64,000 bases of DNA from Chionis minor (Eukaryota; Chordata; Aves; Charadriiformes; Chionididae). Location: contig VZSF01003282.1 in NCBI GenBank assembly GCA_013398295.1, positions 1-64,000 on the forward strand, written 5' to 3'. How positions within the stretch are numbered: position 1 is the stretch's first letter; every line of letters begins with the position of its first letter. Under the pieces are notes generated by a model. The model searched no databases. It had not been told where the DNA came from and saw only the letters and a program-made list of their open reading frames with translations. Shown in pieces: positions 25,441 through 39,500 of this stretch. The translations under genes were made by a program, and so were the position numbers.

Positions 25441-28400
25441 GTGACTGGTCGCAGCGCGGAAGGCAGACACCACCGTGTCTGCGTGTTCCCTAGGGAAGGC
25501 TTGGCACGGAAAACTGGCACAGTGCCAGGGATTCCAGACGGAAGAGGAGCCATTTTGCTCCAGTGATGCTGGAATTAAGAGAGGTGCGAAAGATCGTGCA
25601 GAAGGCAGCGTGGAGGACACAAGAGTCACACATTAGGCAGAAATGCCTGCTAGGCACCTCTAGGCAAACCCCAGCTCAAAGGCAACGCTGCCCATGGCCA
25701 CCTGAACTCACCTGCCCGTGGGCCGGGCAGAAGCAGGGAAGCCCTCCTGGTGGGACATGGGCGGCGTGGAGGTGGGAGCGAGAACGACCACAACCTCAGC
25801 TTTCTGCTACCAAACGCTCAACTGCACAACGGGCTTGGGCACAGCACTCGCTCTCACCGCTGTGCAGGGCACTAACCGGTGAACAGCAGCAATGGACACG
25901 CCGCAAAAACACGAGTTAAAGCCAACGGCCGTTACAAAACCTGCCCCGGCAGCTGTGGAAGCGCCAGGACAAGGCTGCGCATCCGCAACTCCAGCCACGT
26001 GCCCTGCAGCCATCCTCTCCTGGTCCCCCACCGGGGATCCCAAGAGGAGCTGCGGCGTGGAGGGAAAAGCGTGCCAAACCACCGCATCCGCCCACCGCCT
26101 CGCCAGGGCTGGCTCCACGGTGTCCCCAGGGAGTGCAGCACGCACGTTCACCAAGGGACACCCGAGCACCCCAGGCAGCCTCTGCGGTGCTCATCAAACC
26201 ATCTCTGCCTGCTGCTCATCTGCCACCCTCTTCACCTTGACACGGACGGCTGTGCTACGAGAAACGGGAGCGAAGCGCTGCAGCGAAGGGCTGCCCACCC
26301 TGCTCCACGCAGGCGCTCACAGGGGCTGTGAATGTCAGCGTCTGTTTCAGGGTGCTGAGCTAGAAGTGTCACTGCCAGCCCACGTGCTTGGCGCGGTCAA
26401 AGACACGAGTGTCCGCCACCGTCTCAGGGCACACCTGGAGACAAGGACCTGCACGGATTTCTAATCTGCACACTCGATTAAGCGCCCGTGTAGTTCTGCC
26501 GGGGCAAGGATCAGCGAGTGACTGCGGGAGAGGGGAAGTGAAGCCAAGGTAAATCTCTCTGTAGAGGTATGACCTGGACCACAACAGCATTTATGGGACC
26601 CTAATTTAGCAGACTGCCATTTACAAATAAATCTGTAACTATAAACCCTGATTTTTCTAATCCCTACTACCATACAAAATCAGAATTCATTTCCTCTGAA
26701 GCACTAACTGTCACCTATTTGCCTCACTGCTAACACCCATGTAAAATACTCACTTTCTATCATGCTGGGGTTTTTTAAGAGCATCGTGTCTACTCAAAGA
26801 ATATATTGCAACCATTTTTCCTTCACCTTGCCTCATTTAAAAAATTCCAGTCCATTTTAACTGAAACTGAGCCAGAAGCAATGAAAAACCTGGAAAATTT
26901 CAGACTGGAAGATATTTGAACAGAAAGATTAAAACTAGCTAAAAAAAATCTTCACTACGAGCAGTCTAGCTCAGTAAATGCCACCAGCGAGACTTCTACC
27001 CACCGTAAAGTAATAGCTCCATAAATGGGAAACACCACCACTTTACAACAGCTGAGATTGCTACCCAGTGTCAGCAATGCTGAATTCCAGGCAATATTAG
27101 CAATTTCATGCCAAGCCATAAAGTGTGGTCTTATTTGGGGTGCAGCTACCGTAGCTCGGGAGCCTTATAAAACTGTGCAATAAACACCGCATCATTGAAA
27201 TGGCAATGCTGATCCGTTCAGTGCCTCAGCACCGGGTCACTCCGTATGGCTCACACCAGAAAGCTCCAGGGGTCCCGAGTGCCTTTGGCAGCCTTACAGG
27301 GAGACTTCTGCACTGCTTATGAGCCACATTAACATTAAACTGAGACATAAAATCCTTAAAATATCAGGTATTTTGGGCTGAAGCCCAGCCTCATAACCGG
27401 GACGCCTCTTTACCACTCCTGGGTGCCCAGTCCCTCCTGCGAGCCTACGGGGCTGAGTTCCCCACGGAGGCAGCAGAGACGCCCCCGAGGTCTGGGTGCC
27501 AGACCAGCACTGTGCCCGGCCCCGGCAGGGATGGAAAGCAGGCGTCCGCACAGGCACGGAGCGGCAGGCAGTCCGCGGAAGCTGCAGCCTTACGTCCCGG
27601 AGGCGTAGCCGAACGACTGCCCCAGAACAGCACGTCATCCAAGAGCTCGCGCTGCCCAAACCAGAGCCAAACTCCTGCCAAACCGTGGCCACGCTCCAGG
27701 CAGGCAGACAAGAACTGTAATGCCAAAATGAGCCTACAAAGGAGGAGATGCTTCATAATTCTGGCCTTGCATTAGGACACTTGTTTGGGAGAAGCAGGTA
27801 AAAACTGGCCTTCCAGATTCAATGTGTGTTTCAAAGCTGGCCATCTTTAGATAAGAATTAGAAGCTGTCCTGGAGCCCAAGTCCCCGCTGAAGGAGGTGC
27901 CATGAGCACTGCTCCCTCCTCTCCTCCTGGCCGCATGCCCTCCTGCACAGCACGCAGGCGGCTCGCATTGGGGCGCGCGGCGCCAGGGTTACTGCAGTCC
28001 CTCCTGTGCTCGGGAGAACCCCGGCACCGGGCTCTGCTTTCTGCTCCAAGACTCGGGGTGATGCAGACGGCGGTGCCGAAGGCGAGCGCCACTCCTGCAG
28101 CACCAGATGAAGCAAAGCACCAGGGGCGTGCTGGCGAGCCTGCAGACGCTGCATGAGCTTTGGCACACGCAGCTTAGCCCAGTTTAAGCACACTGGACCC
28201 ATCTCTGCCTGCAGGAATATAAGCGCCTCCCCGCAGCTGGCCATGCTCGTGGCGGAGCAGAGCAGCGTCTGCTGGCAGCCAGCAGGGCTGGGCGCTCACA
28301 CTGCTGCACTGAGCTTCGGGAGGTCTCAGCACTGAGCCTGCTGAAACGCCGGCTGAGGGGGCGGGTGCTTTCCCAGGAAAGGGCCCGTGCCCGGGGACTG

Positions 28401-31400
28401 CGGGGCAGCACTGCCAGCCCAGCCCCGCTGCTTGCACAGCCACCGAGCAAGGAAGGACAGTCTCTGCCACGCACTGTGCTGCGTAACCGAGACGGTTATG
28501 GCAAAACAACAGTATAACCCTAGAAATGGGAATGTGGCTTCCAAACTGCCGTCCAGCCTGCACAATCAGCAGTGGGAGGCAGGGCTAATTTATAAGGCAG
28601 AAGGTATAAAACCCCACAGCAGCCAGCCAGGAATAACCCGCCCCCGCACAGGCAGTTTCCTACTCCCCATCAGAAGCCCCCACACCACCCAACCGGGGCT
28701 GTAACTCCTGGGAGCAGCAGTCCTCACGCCTCGGCCAGAAGCATCACTCCTCTGCATCTCCCCGAGCGCTGGGCACAGGGAGTTCCCCAGCTTCGTTATC
28801 TGACGGGCAATAACAACCTGCTTTACAGTTCAGCGTTTTATTGCTCGGTGCCTGCTTCCTTTTGCTGTGAGTCAGCCCTGGCAGCCAACATTTTAAATAC
28901 TCTGAACTGGCCAAACTGAAATCACCTACCGATTCCCTGCACCACAGCATCCCTGTGCCTTGCCAGGGCAGCCGGCTCTGCGGCACCTTCGGAGCGGAGC
29001 GCTCCCCGCCGAGGAGCGCAGCGAGTATTGACCAGTCACCGCTCTGTCTGCCCGCTCAGCTGTCATCTATAAATAAATGTGTATCTGCTCACAGTTACAG
29101 AAACAGCGACGCTGTGAGAAATGGGAGTGAATCACTACGGGGAGGGCATCAGTCAAACGGGTACCTCCACCCTGCTCCGAACAGACTACCAGTTTTACGG
29201 CTCCTCCAAGCCAACCACTATGTTAAATCACATCCTCCTTGTTTGATCCCATTCTTTCCAACGTCTCTGCATACAAGAGAGCATCTCCAAGTCCCCGCTA
29301 ATTTGCAGCATTCGTCTCTGCCTTCACCCTGCACAGCTCTGTTCAATGCCGGTCGCCCCATTACGCTCACAATATTCGGACTGTGCCACCGATGGACAAA
29401 CAGGCCCTGGGATGTCTTCGCTGCGGTTCACTGTGCTGTCTCTCACCTTGCCAAACCGCCTGTTTAATTTCTGGCAGCGGCTGCACAGCGGGCAAAGCCT
29501 CCCTGAGGTGGCTGCAACGACACCTCGGCTCCTGCCCAGCACTCCCAGCACTCCCACAGGCACGTCGAAGGCCCGAGAAACACGGTGCTGAACCGTCAGG
29601 GAGAGGGTGAGGAGGGTGGTGGGCAACACAGCAGGTACAGACACAGACACCGGCAGCAGGAGGCTGAAGATGAAGGAGAGGAGTTACCACGGCCGGGTCA
29701 AGGGGCACCACCTACAGCTCCTCAGGGACAGCCACAACGCACAGAGAATCTGCCGTCTCCTATAACTCAAGGACTGAAGTCAAGAGTATGAACTCACTTC
29801 TCAAGGTGAAGCATTCAGAGATCACAGCTGGATGATGCCGGAGAGGAGGAAAAAAATTGTTTTACTCACGTATTTGGGAAGAGCAGCTGGATGCACAGAG
29901 AAATGCAGATAGCCACAAGGCGAGAGTCGCGACACATCACTCTCCAGAAAATACGTCACTGGAACCAGCCCAGCACACACCGGGGCCCTGCACCAGAGAA
30001 GGCAACCACGCTATCTGTCGACTGCAGCGCAGTTTTCCCCCTGGGAAACCTTCCCTGGGGAGAGCGTCGCCCACCCGCTGGACCCACTCTGCTCTGCTGT
30101 TTGCTCGCCAGGGCTCCGGCGGGGGGGGGGGGGGCTGGTCGCGCCTGCGGAGCCCCACGCCGGGCTGTGCAGCCGCCCGCATCCTGCCAGGAACCCACGT
30201 CGTGCCAAAATTCACCTTGGGTCTTTTGAGGACATCCCCCCCCCAGACCTGCACGGGAACAGAGGAACCCACATGCGCTCTGCGGGCACTGGGAGAGGGG
30301 CAGGGGCTGTTCCGGCACCAGGGCACACAAACAGCAAGTGAGGGACACGACACTCGCACTGAGACCCTGTGGTCGCAAGCAGACACCCCTTTAAAAAAAC
30401 CCCACAGGTTAAAAAAATTAAAAGAGGGAAGAAAGAGCCCCAAGCAGAAATATTCTGTGGATTTTAAAGCTCCTCTAGGAGGGCAACATCACAGTGTTGA
30501 ACTGGGAGCGGTGCACTGGGAAGGATGCTGGTGGCCCTCCAGCACAGCGCAGCCACTCTGCTCAGACCCTGCCGGGAACCGCCTGCCGAGGAGGGGCGGA
30601 CACCTGGGGAAGCCCAGGGTGGGCAGCTCCTCCTGAGGAAACATCTCCCTCTCCAGCAAGCTGCTGTCAAAGGGCCAGCGTAAATCCCGGCAGTACATCG
30701 CAACAAGCACAGACCGCCCCGAAGTACAAACTGTGAGAAATGAGGCCCCAGGAGCCGCATGGCACAGCTGGGTGTGAGGGAAATCGCATTTCCTTCTGGT
30801 AGCTCTAAATGTCACCTCCCAGTTCCACTGGCACTTCTGCCCCTCCAGACAAAGCCGGCGGGTTGCTGCGGCGCTGGCAGACCCTCCTCAGCACCGCTGA
30901 CCCCCCCGAGGCACCGCACGTGTCCTCTGCTCAGCTGGGGCCACCAGGGCTGCGCTCCAGCCAGGTAACGGTGTCTCACTGAGTGACACAACAGCATCGT
31001 CATGTTGCTGACATCATTCTCCACCTCACTGTATAAATTTTGATGTTCTGTTCTGTATTGTAATGAGATCCAATGAGAGATTTCTCATGGCGGCGCTGAC
31101 GAGGAAGCCTGCGGGACTGCAGTTAACTCACAAACCAGCAAAACGCAGCAGCTGTCGGAATCCCCTCCTGGCCGTGCGCATCGCCTGGACGTGTCAACAA
31201 ACGCCATCGGCCTTCAAGGTCTCAGTTTCCCCCAATACAAAACAACTAAGCCAGGGACCAGCAATGCAGAGACGCGGAGCGAGGGAGGCACAAAGACCAG
31301 CTCTGGAGGGTTTGCAGGGGTCCTGCAGCCCGAGGCTGTCCTAAATTCGGATTTTGGAAGACACGGGGAGTTGTCGCCCAGTCGCAGGCGGCGTGCTGCC

Positions 31401-34157
31401 TGCCAGCCCCGGGGGCAGCGGCTCTGCCTCCCCCTGAGCCCCCTGCGGGCAGGAGGCAGGAGCCAAAGCCAAGAGCAGTCTCCAGCCCGGGCAGCAGTAG
31501 GGCTGGCACACCCCCCGGAAAGGCCGTCAGCCCTACTTAAACAACAGCGGGAGTGTTTGCTGTACTGTTGTCATTGCAGTAGTCATTTTTAACGTGGATA
31601 ATTTCTCTTCTCTAAGACGGAGTTCGTGGCATTGCTCTGCATCATACCCCTAAGTACCACGTTTCCATATTAACCTGACACAAGGGGACACCTAACGGAA
31701 GCTCTCACACCCTGTGAGCGTTAGTTCTGGTCAGCGATCCGCTTCGCTTCGCTCTCTCCCTGTTTCCCCACTCCCGTCTCCCACTTGGCCTTTACTGCCA
31801 CCTCCATCGTTCCTTCTGCTGCTCCCAGCCCTGTGCTATCAAAAAGACCAAAGCACTGCACGGGGGGGAAAACCCCCACTCTAATGTGGTATTTGGACAC
31901 CACTGTAGCATTTATCATGTAAAGTTTCAATGTTTTGTACTGGTGAAACTGAAATCCCCTGCTAACAAAATGCCGTTACCGTTAAAGCCCTTCTCCCCCC
32001 ACGTAGCCACCACCTGCTAAACATAAATACATTGTGCAATCCTGCCGCCGCCTGCCATCCCAGTGCCCGGACGTGCCTTCTCTTCCCAAACCTCGATTTG
32101 CCCTGCCAGCTCAGGGGGAACAGTAAAGGAACTCTCCTTCGGGACACTCACTATCCTGCCTCTTGCGCTGGGACCTCGCCTTGGCCAAAGACATCAGATA
32201 CCACCAGGCAGATTCCTCCTCTGGAAGACAGCTTCACGTTGCTCTTGGCGGCTTACGCTGCCTCCCCCGCACCAGCTCCCAGCGGTGCCGTTAGTGTCAG
32301 CCAGTCTCCTGGACCCCGGGTACTGCTCCGTACGCTGCCTCACCGAGGCTCTCCTCTTCCAAAGGTCCTGCCTCACGCAGCGCTTCCCGTATTGCCCTCA
32401 CGGACATTGCGACCGCTTTTGAGTTTTCAGGCCTTTCTGATGAACTTCTCGTCTTCTTGAAACTCCGCTTTGGAAGCTGGCACGACAAGTGTCTTCAGTC
32501 TCTCTCCAACCTCAAGATGCCGAGGCCAGTAAAACCATTGTCATTCGCTGCTCCACGTTTTCTGGAAGGTGGTTTTTCCTGTGGCACAGGCAGCGCCAAG
32601 GCAGGTAAACGCAGCGCGGCCGCTGCTCCGACGCACTCTGCAGGCAGGTCCCAGGGGACTGTTGATGGAGCACGAGCCACCCCCCAGAGCGCCTGGCCTG
32701 GGACGCACGAGCAGGGGCTCTCGCTGCAAAGCTCTCCCCCACCCAAGAGCCAACCCCCCCCGGGCTCTGGCAGCCCTTCCCTTCCCCACATCCCCAGGCT
32801 TCGGGGTCTGTCACCACAGCAGCACCGGATCACGGCAGCCATTCAAACTTCAACTCCTCCGAGTCCACCAAACCTTCCCAAATACTGCTCCAGCCATCCC
32901 AGATCTGACCTCCTCGTCCACGTGTCAGATCAGCCGTAACACCAGTCCATCGTGCCTCTGCCATCACGCCGAGACCGTCCTCCACTGACGGGACCTCCAG
33001 TTCACCCAGAACAAAACAGTTCTCTCGGAAGGTCCTGCAAACCCTGCTACACTTCAGAAATCCTGCACTATAGTTTTCAGACACAAAATTCAATATTTTA
33101 ACCAACAGAACATGTGAAAGCCTGTCCAAATGCTCTGCTATCTATTCAGTTGGCACCATGTATTGCAAGAGCTGTGTGCAGCGCTCGCTCGCTCTCTTCG
33201 AGCTCTGCAGATTCTGTCAGTATTTGGTGAGAACGCCCCAGCTGAAAGCGGGATGACCGTCACGAGGAGTGGCCCTTTGGTCCCAGAGCAGGGCCAGCAT
33301 CCGTGCCCCAGCCGAGGAGAGCACTCTGCCGGGCATCTCTGCCCACCTAATCTAGTCCCATTTCAGTTTTGCCCAAATGAAATACATATTCCTGAAGCTT
33401 CGCTGGTATCCCAAACTGACAGCCTATATTCTTCTGGGAACTTCGAGGCAAACAGAAAAAGCTATTACAGAGACAAACACGCCTGGTGTGAAGGTAATCT
33501 CACTTGAATATTGCTCAGATTCCCTTTTGGTTGATCAAAACGTAAAAGGCATTTGTCCTAGTTACTTCAGGCGCGTTCTGGCAGGCGTTGAGGGGAGCAG
33601 CACTTCCCAGAGACGTTCCGTGGCGCAGACAGTCGCTCGCATGCCCGAGCTGAGACTGGCTCCCGGGCAGACACTCTGCCAAAGCAGGTTTCTCTCCGCA
33701 GCGGACGGACAGACGGCAGAGGGCAGCTGGCCTCGGGGCGCGCTCGGGGCCTGCGGTGGGGTCCAGCTGGAGCGGCCACGCGGCCAGGGCCGGTGAGCGG
33801 GAGCCCGGGGCAAGGGCAGGGCACTGTCCCGCAGCCGGGTGCAGTGAGGGTGGTCCCAGGAATGCCAGGCAAGCCCTGGGCACCAGGCGGGTCCCCGCGC
33901 CCACCAGGCACAGGCACCCCGTGGCGTACTCGGGACAGTGACTCGGGTCCTGAGCTCAGAGGCAGCTCCTCAGCCAAGGGGGTGCCCCGACGAAGCGCCC
34001 TGCACCCCCTAGACTCAGCCCCATCCCAGAGCCCAACCCTGGCTGAGGCAGCCAGAGCCCTCAGCGAGGGGCAGGAGCCCACCCCAGGGGAGGAGAAACA
34101 AGGTCCTTCCAGCTGCTTTACCGACAAGCTTTTGGAGCCCACTTTTCTCTTTCAGAC
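25441..34157. other. Intronic sequence, no gene recognised
   Basis: About 8.7 kb without a recognisable exon or transposon. Sub-regions: GC-rich 25640-26350; AT-rich 26620-27300; GC-rich 27400-28450; G14 homopolymer at 30121; AT-rich 31560-31960; GC-rich 33580-34000. Open frames up to 259 codons (29857-30636 plus strand) are low-complexity and overlap others. Confidence 0.45.
30121..30134 (+). repeat. G14 homopolymer
   Basis: Fourteen consecutive G residues, preceded by CTCCGGC and followed by CTGGTCG. It is a likely site of length error in sequencing and could fold as a G-quadruplex. Confidence 0.95.
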
Positions 34158-34212
34158 GGGAGGACTGGACCAGACAACCTCCAGATGTCCCTGCCATCTT
34201 AAATCACTCCAC
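34158..34212 (+). mobile_element. Short CR1 LINE 3' remnant, plus strand
   Basis: GGACTGGACCAGACAACCTC followed by CAGATGTCCCTGCCATCTTA matches the last 50 bp of CR1 (normally GACCAGATGACCTCCAGAGG). Diverged; upstream extent unclear. Confidence 0.55.
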
Positions 34213-35734
34213 GAGGCTGTAGCCCCTCTGCAAACACCCTGTATTTGCTGCACAAGGTCTCCAGTCTGACAACTGGGGGCGCATGGTCTCCTTACCACCC
34301 GTTTCTCCAAGAGCACTGTCCATCTAACTGCTTACTGGGGGAGCAGTCTTGGACTATGGTGTCACAGTAGGAGCAAGAGATCCCCCACCTCCGCTACTCA
34401 CCATCCCACCCTAAAATAAAACCTCACACCACAGTGCCGGGCACGGCGCCGGCGTTCCGCACTGCTCAGCGCCGTCAGCTGAGCCGCACACAGCGCCCAA
34501 GGACCCAAAGCAGCCTGGTGGCCCCAGCAGTGTCCAGAGAAGTGGGTGGCCCTTGCACCGCCCACCTGCAGGTTCCGCCCCCCACCCCAGGGATGCATTT
34601 GGGTGAAGGCGCTGGAGAGGAAACGAGACTCGAGCGGGGATGCAGAGGGGACTCAAATCAACAGCTGAAAACCGAGGCACAGAGGAGAGAATGAAACAAA
34701 TTGTGGTAATTTCTTCTCAAATCCCTGATGCAGGTAGAACAAATCAAATGGATCTAACCCTTTCAAAAGCCAGGAAGGGAAAACAAATCATCTAAGGCTT
34801 TTAATAAATAAATAAACCAGTGACTTAGGGCAAGGATCTCATTCACATTGCCGAGGAAAAAAAGGGCTTGGGAATAGTGAATCAGTTCATATTGTTAAAA
34901 GTAATAATACCAAAAAAGAGACCGGGACAAGGCATTTATTTTATTAAACCCCCCAAGGAGAGGTCAAGAATATTAGAAATAAAGTCCCCAGGTTCTGGTT
35001 GATGCAATAACTGCAGTTTTCGCAATTTCAGAAGGCTGTTTGTTGAAGGTGGCAAAGTGCCAAGCATCTTCAGGGGAGGCGCTAGAAGGATGCTCCCCGG
35101 GTTTACTCGCCGCGGAAGAGCAAGCAGGGAGCTCAGGGCAGCTTCCATGGAGGGCACCTGTCTCAGCAGGACTCTGCCATCCCGCCCCGCGGCAGCACTG
35201 CCCACCCCCTTGTGCAGAGACGCTCGGGGGCAGCACCACGGGAGGAGGGATTTCAGAGAGCGGGGAGGATAATCCTGGTCTCCTCAGCATGTGTCCTTCT
35301 CTTGAGGCACCAGACACGACTGGGCTTGGCAGAGATCCATCCCCATCCAGCGCAGTGTCCTACGCCACGGCCCTCTGATGGCAGCTATGGGACTTGGGGA
35401 TAACCGGGGATTGCACTGAGCCGGAGATCTGCTGGGGAAGCAGCAGGACACTGACTGCCCAGCAAGCTCTTGGACTACACCAGTGACAATTTATTTTTAT
35501 AGAGCAGGTGCAGAAAACAGCCACTGAAGCTCTTTTAGAGCTTTGATTCCAAGTGGCTGTAAACGTGAAGGCAGAGGGAATGCCAGGAACAACGATGAAA
35601 CGACAAGCGTTCAGCACTTCTTAGGAAGAGAGCAAGAAAGACCAGCAAAATCCCGGCAATGCATTGAGGCCAACTTCCATACGCTCCTGAACACGGGAAG
35701 CAAGGTTTCACGGCAGCTGAGCCCAGGGTGGGAC

Positions 35735-35780
35735 AGGGGCCTCCAGGGGTCCCTTTCAACCCAGGCTATTACATGATCCC
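35735..35780 (+). mobile_element. Very short CR1 LINE 3' remnant, plus strand
   Basis: GGGGCCTCCAGGGGTCCCTT then TCAACCCAGGCTATTACATG resembles the terminal CR1 box and tail. Only about 45 bp is recognisable. Confidence 0.5.
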
Positions 35781-35889
35781 ACGATGGGGAAGGAGAAGGA
35801 AAACAGACTTCAGACTTAGCCCAACGTGGTGATGCAGAAACAGTGAAGTAACAAACTAGCTAAATCACTGACTTCTACGTAAACTGGAA

Positions 35890-36500
35890 AACAGGAGTGA
35901 TTGCTGTGGACAGATGTAAAGGAAAAGCACAAGCCAACAGAAGCAAACATCTGGACAGCACAAGCACAAGAGGAAATGGCACCACGGCGAGAAGCAGGTA
36001 TTCGTTACGTAAATACACTGACAGCAAGAAAAAGATCCCAGGAACTGCTGGTGATTGTCAGTGCTCTTTGGCCAACTGCCATGGGGGAGAGGCTTCAACA
36101 GATGAAACTAAAAAGACCGATGTACGGAATACTTGTTTGTCTTTAAATCAGAGATCAACTGTGAGATTTCAGAGGCAGAGAGTTAAGATCCTGTCTGGAC
36201 ACCAGAAGCAGGAATTAATTAAGAATATTTGGATGTGCCTGACCACACATGCAGTAGGAAGTTTAAGAGCAGACTGAAGCGATCTAAGAACACCTAAGAT
36301 CATCTTTAAAGGCTCATGTTATGTAAAGTGTGTCGAAAAGAGTGGAAAATAGCAAATGGCCAAAAAGGAGGAAAAAGAAAAACTGAAGAAGTACCATCAC
36401 TTCACTTCTTGGGAAAAACCACTGGAACAAATAACAAGCCAGAGTGTTTGTACTCGCCTAGAAGGAAGCAGTGTGGTACCGGTCAGAAGGGATCAGTCAA
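35890..36500 (+). mobile_element. Decayed CR1-type LINE ORF2 fragment, plus strand
   Basis: In pieces across two frames the translation resembles CR1 ORF2. Near 36000 it reads LRKYTDSKKKIPGTAG, like the KYI.SK+K..ENVG block before the RT domain. Near 36408 it reads TSWEKPLEQITSQSVCTRLE, like the first RT block (normally TSLPGKILEQIIKQSV.KHLE). Frameshifts and stops separate them. The segment lies just after a CR1 tail remnant at 35735 but is a different copy. Confidence 0.6.
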
Positions 36501-39500
36501 GGCAGAGGGCAAGAAGAGACGCTGCGAGCAGCAGCCGCACACCTCGGCCTTCGCTGGGCTCCTCACAGCCCCACGGCTGCCCCAGACCCCCCGACCACCG
36601 GGGGAGGAGGATGCTCCTGTGCCGCCTCATCCCAGGGCTGACCTGGGTCACTGTCTCCTTCGGCAAAACCGACCATGGACCGGAGAAGGCCCTTGCCAAA
36701 ACTACAGGCAGTACAAAGGGGCTGCAAAATACCTGAAAGAACAGGGTTTAAATGGATTCTGATAAACTGAAGGTACTAAATCTACGCAGGAATCATCAAC
36801 TGCATAAGGATTCAGATAGGGAAATGCTGGTTATGTAGTGGGTTTTGAGGGGGAAAAAACGTGGAGGCTATCACACGCTGGATGTGAGTCACACATCACA
36901 CCATTTCATAGAACACGGTATGATGAGCTATCAAAACTACAGCCTGAAAAGCATGCAATGTCATTCTGCTGCCGCACTCCTCTGCTGCTGCCTGCCTGCT
37001 CCGAGCACCGCGCTGCCGGGAAGGAGTGGGACGGCGGGAGCCAGGAGAGGAGCCACGGCAGAAGCCCGGAGAAAACAGACCTTTGGGAAGGGCGGGCAGT
37101 GGGGGCTCACAGCCCAGCGCGGAGACGACACCAGGGAAAGCAGGGGAAGCAGTCTGCAGCATACACACAACCTGTGAGGGGAAGCGAGCGAGCTCCTCAC
37201 CATACTGCTGCAGAGTAAACATGGCATAACCAACTGGAGGAAGAAATACTCAGATTAGACATCAGAAAACCTCCTAGTGGTGAGGACAGAGGGAGGCAGG
37301 AGTGAGGAAAGCACCAGGGCATGTCCGTCACCAGGGTTTCCCAAGAACAGGCAGGATGAGCAGAGTCAGACCCTTTCCACTGGCCTTCCTGGCCCCCTGA
37401 TGATCCTCAGCACAACTCGGGGTTCAGACCCAACTGCATCAGCAACGGCCTCCCCAAGGGCTCGCTCCCAGGAGCGGGTCATTAGCACAAATGCCACCAG
37501 AAGGCACGTGGGGACACGCCATGTGAGGCTCACCCGAGCCACCCTGGGGTGGATTAACCTCCGGCATCTCCCAGGTCCTCTGCTCCAGGCTCCTTGCAGC
37601 TCTGCTCATCCCACTCAAGAGGCTCCTGGCGTCTTGAGCCCCACAGTCCACCCCTCGCCGCAAGCGTGGCCACCCCAGGCTGGCAGCCAGCAGCCCTGCC
37701 CCCGGGTCAGAGCTGCGCTCCCACACTCAGCCTCCCCCCGCCGGCGGGGGCCTCCACTCAGCCTCCGTGGAGCTGGGAGAGCTGCACCCGCGGGAGGACG
37801 CGGCCACCAGAACCCCCGGCATGGCTGAAGTCCCTGAAGCGAGAGCAACGCCGACGAACTACTGCTGCTGTTGGCAGGGCCGAACACCAGCGCCGAGGGT
37901 ACTGCGGGCCAGCCCACAGCCCACGAGCTGCTTCTGTGCATTGTTTCTCGAAAAAACGAAGTGCTAACACTAAACTAGTTTTCATTTAAATTCTCTTTGC
38001 CATCCTGAATATATTTGCAAAACAATCAGAATTTTGCGGGGAGTTTTCTCCCTCAGAATAAAGAATTTTGGGGCAACACTGCAGACACTAAATTTTCTTA
38101 CTATTTACTCTAATAAAAATCTGACCCAGAATCAATTTTTCAAGGAAGATGTGAGAGGACTCCACATGTTTATGGATGCCTTGTCACTTACCACAAAGCG
38201 AAGGCTTTCTTGTTTGAAAATAAAACATCCCTGGGAAGTGACTATTCAGATGAGCTAGGGATCACTGCACCACTCTTCCCCAGCCCCGGAGTAAATAAAA
38301 GCTGTCAAACCAACACAAACACACTGGGAAGGGACTGGGAGAGCGATAAGGCCAAACAACAAGTGAAAGAAATATGGGTCAAACAAAACACCACTGTTAA
38401 TTAGCTGCTCTAAGCACTCGTTAGCACACAGCTTCGTGCTGAACAGCAACGGGGTGCGCGTACACCTGTGTAACTTGAAGAACACCAGCCCCTGCGACGT
38501 GGAGAGCGGCGCAGACCCACCAGCCCAGCCACCGCGGGCTGGGGATGAGGCCGGGCAGCCGCGGGAAGGGCCGGCAGAGCTGGCAGCCACCCCGGGCACT
38601 GCCGGGCGTCCCCGCAGCCAGGACAGGGGGCAGCAGGCAGGAGGCCCTCTGGCCCCTCTCTGCTCCTCCAGCAGGTTCCGGCCGCTCGTGCCCACACAGT
38701 GCTGCTCTCCAACGCGCACTGCCTGGTGACGGTCAGCCCTACACCCGAACGGCCCCTTCGCACCGCCCCGCTCGCAGCCTGGGGCCGCCGACCCCTGCCC
38801 ATCACGCAAATGACACGAGGGGACATGGGACAGCAGTTACCGGGCTCAAACCCTGCTGCCTCATCAACAGCCTTTGCTTTTCCTCCCCTCTGACTTACCG
38901 CCTGTTTTTCTCCAGTCACTAAGACCGTCTGTATGACCTCAACAGCTCTGAACTCGCCGGCGCACACCAGCCATTGAACACGCGGGTCGCGTGCACGCGG
39001 CGGTCACGTGCCCAAACTCAGTGTAATGAACTTCAGAATCCTCCTGTCCTTGCAAAAATAGACAGGTATCTGACAGTAATGGACTCAGCTGCACTTTTAT
39101 ATGCATTTTATAAAACACATACAGCTTGGAACAATTAAGTCCTCTCCAGCAATGCTGTAAAAGTCTGCGCAAACAGGAGCAGAAGGAAAGGGGGCAGACC
39201 CTCACTGTCGCAGCGTGCGGCAGCAGGAGGCAGCTGCCTTCCCCTGCCCTGCGGGTGCTGCTGAGCATGGCGAGCAGCCCTGCCCCTGGCCGCAGCACGG
39301 AGCCGGTCACCCCACGCACAAAGGCTCCGCAGGTATTTTGGAGGTCTGTGCACCACGCCAGAGAGGAGCCTCGCGCCTGCTGCAGCAACCCACCCCTCCC
39401 GCACTCGGCAGGGGCAACCGGGCCCACCCGGGGCTGGCAGGTGGGAGCCAGCAGCTACCCAGTGGGACCCAGCAGCTACCCAGGTGGGCCAGCAGCTACC

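Noticed and set aside
25892..26464. 190-codon plus-strand open frame
   Set aside because: Overlaps other open frames on both strands, no homology recognised, GC-rich context.
29956..29985. GWF-containing minus-strand peptide considered as SH3 exon
   Set aside because: The following residues are not P.DCVEEV and there is no surrounding SH3 sequence or suitable splice sites.
29857..30636. 259-codon plus-strand open frame through the G14 run
   Set aside because: Runs through a homopolymer of uncertain length and overlaps equally long frames on the other strand; no recognisable motif.
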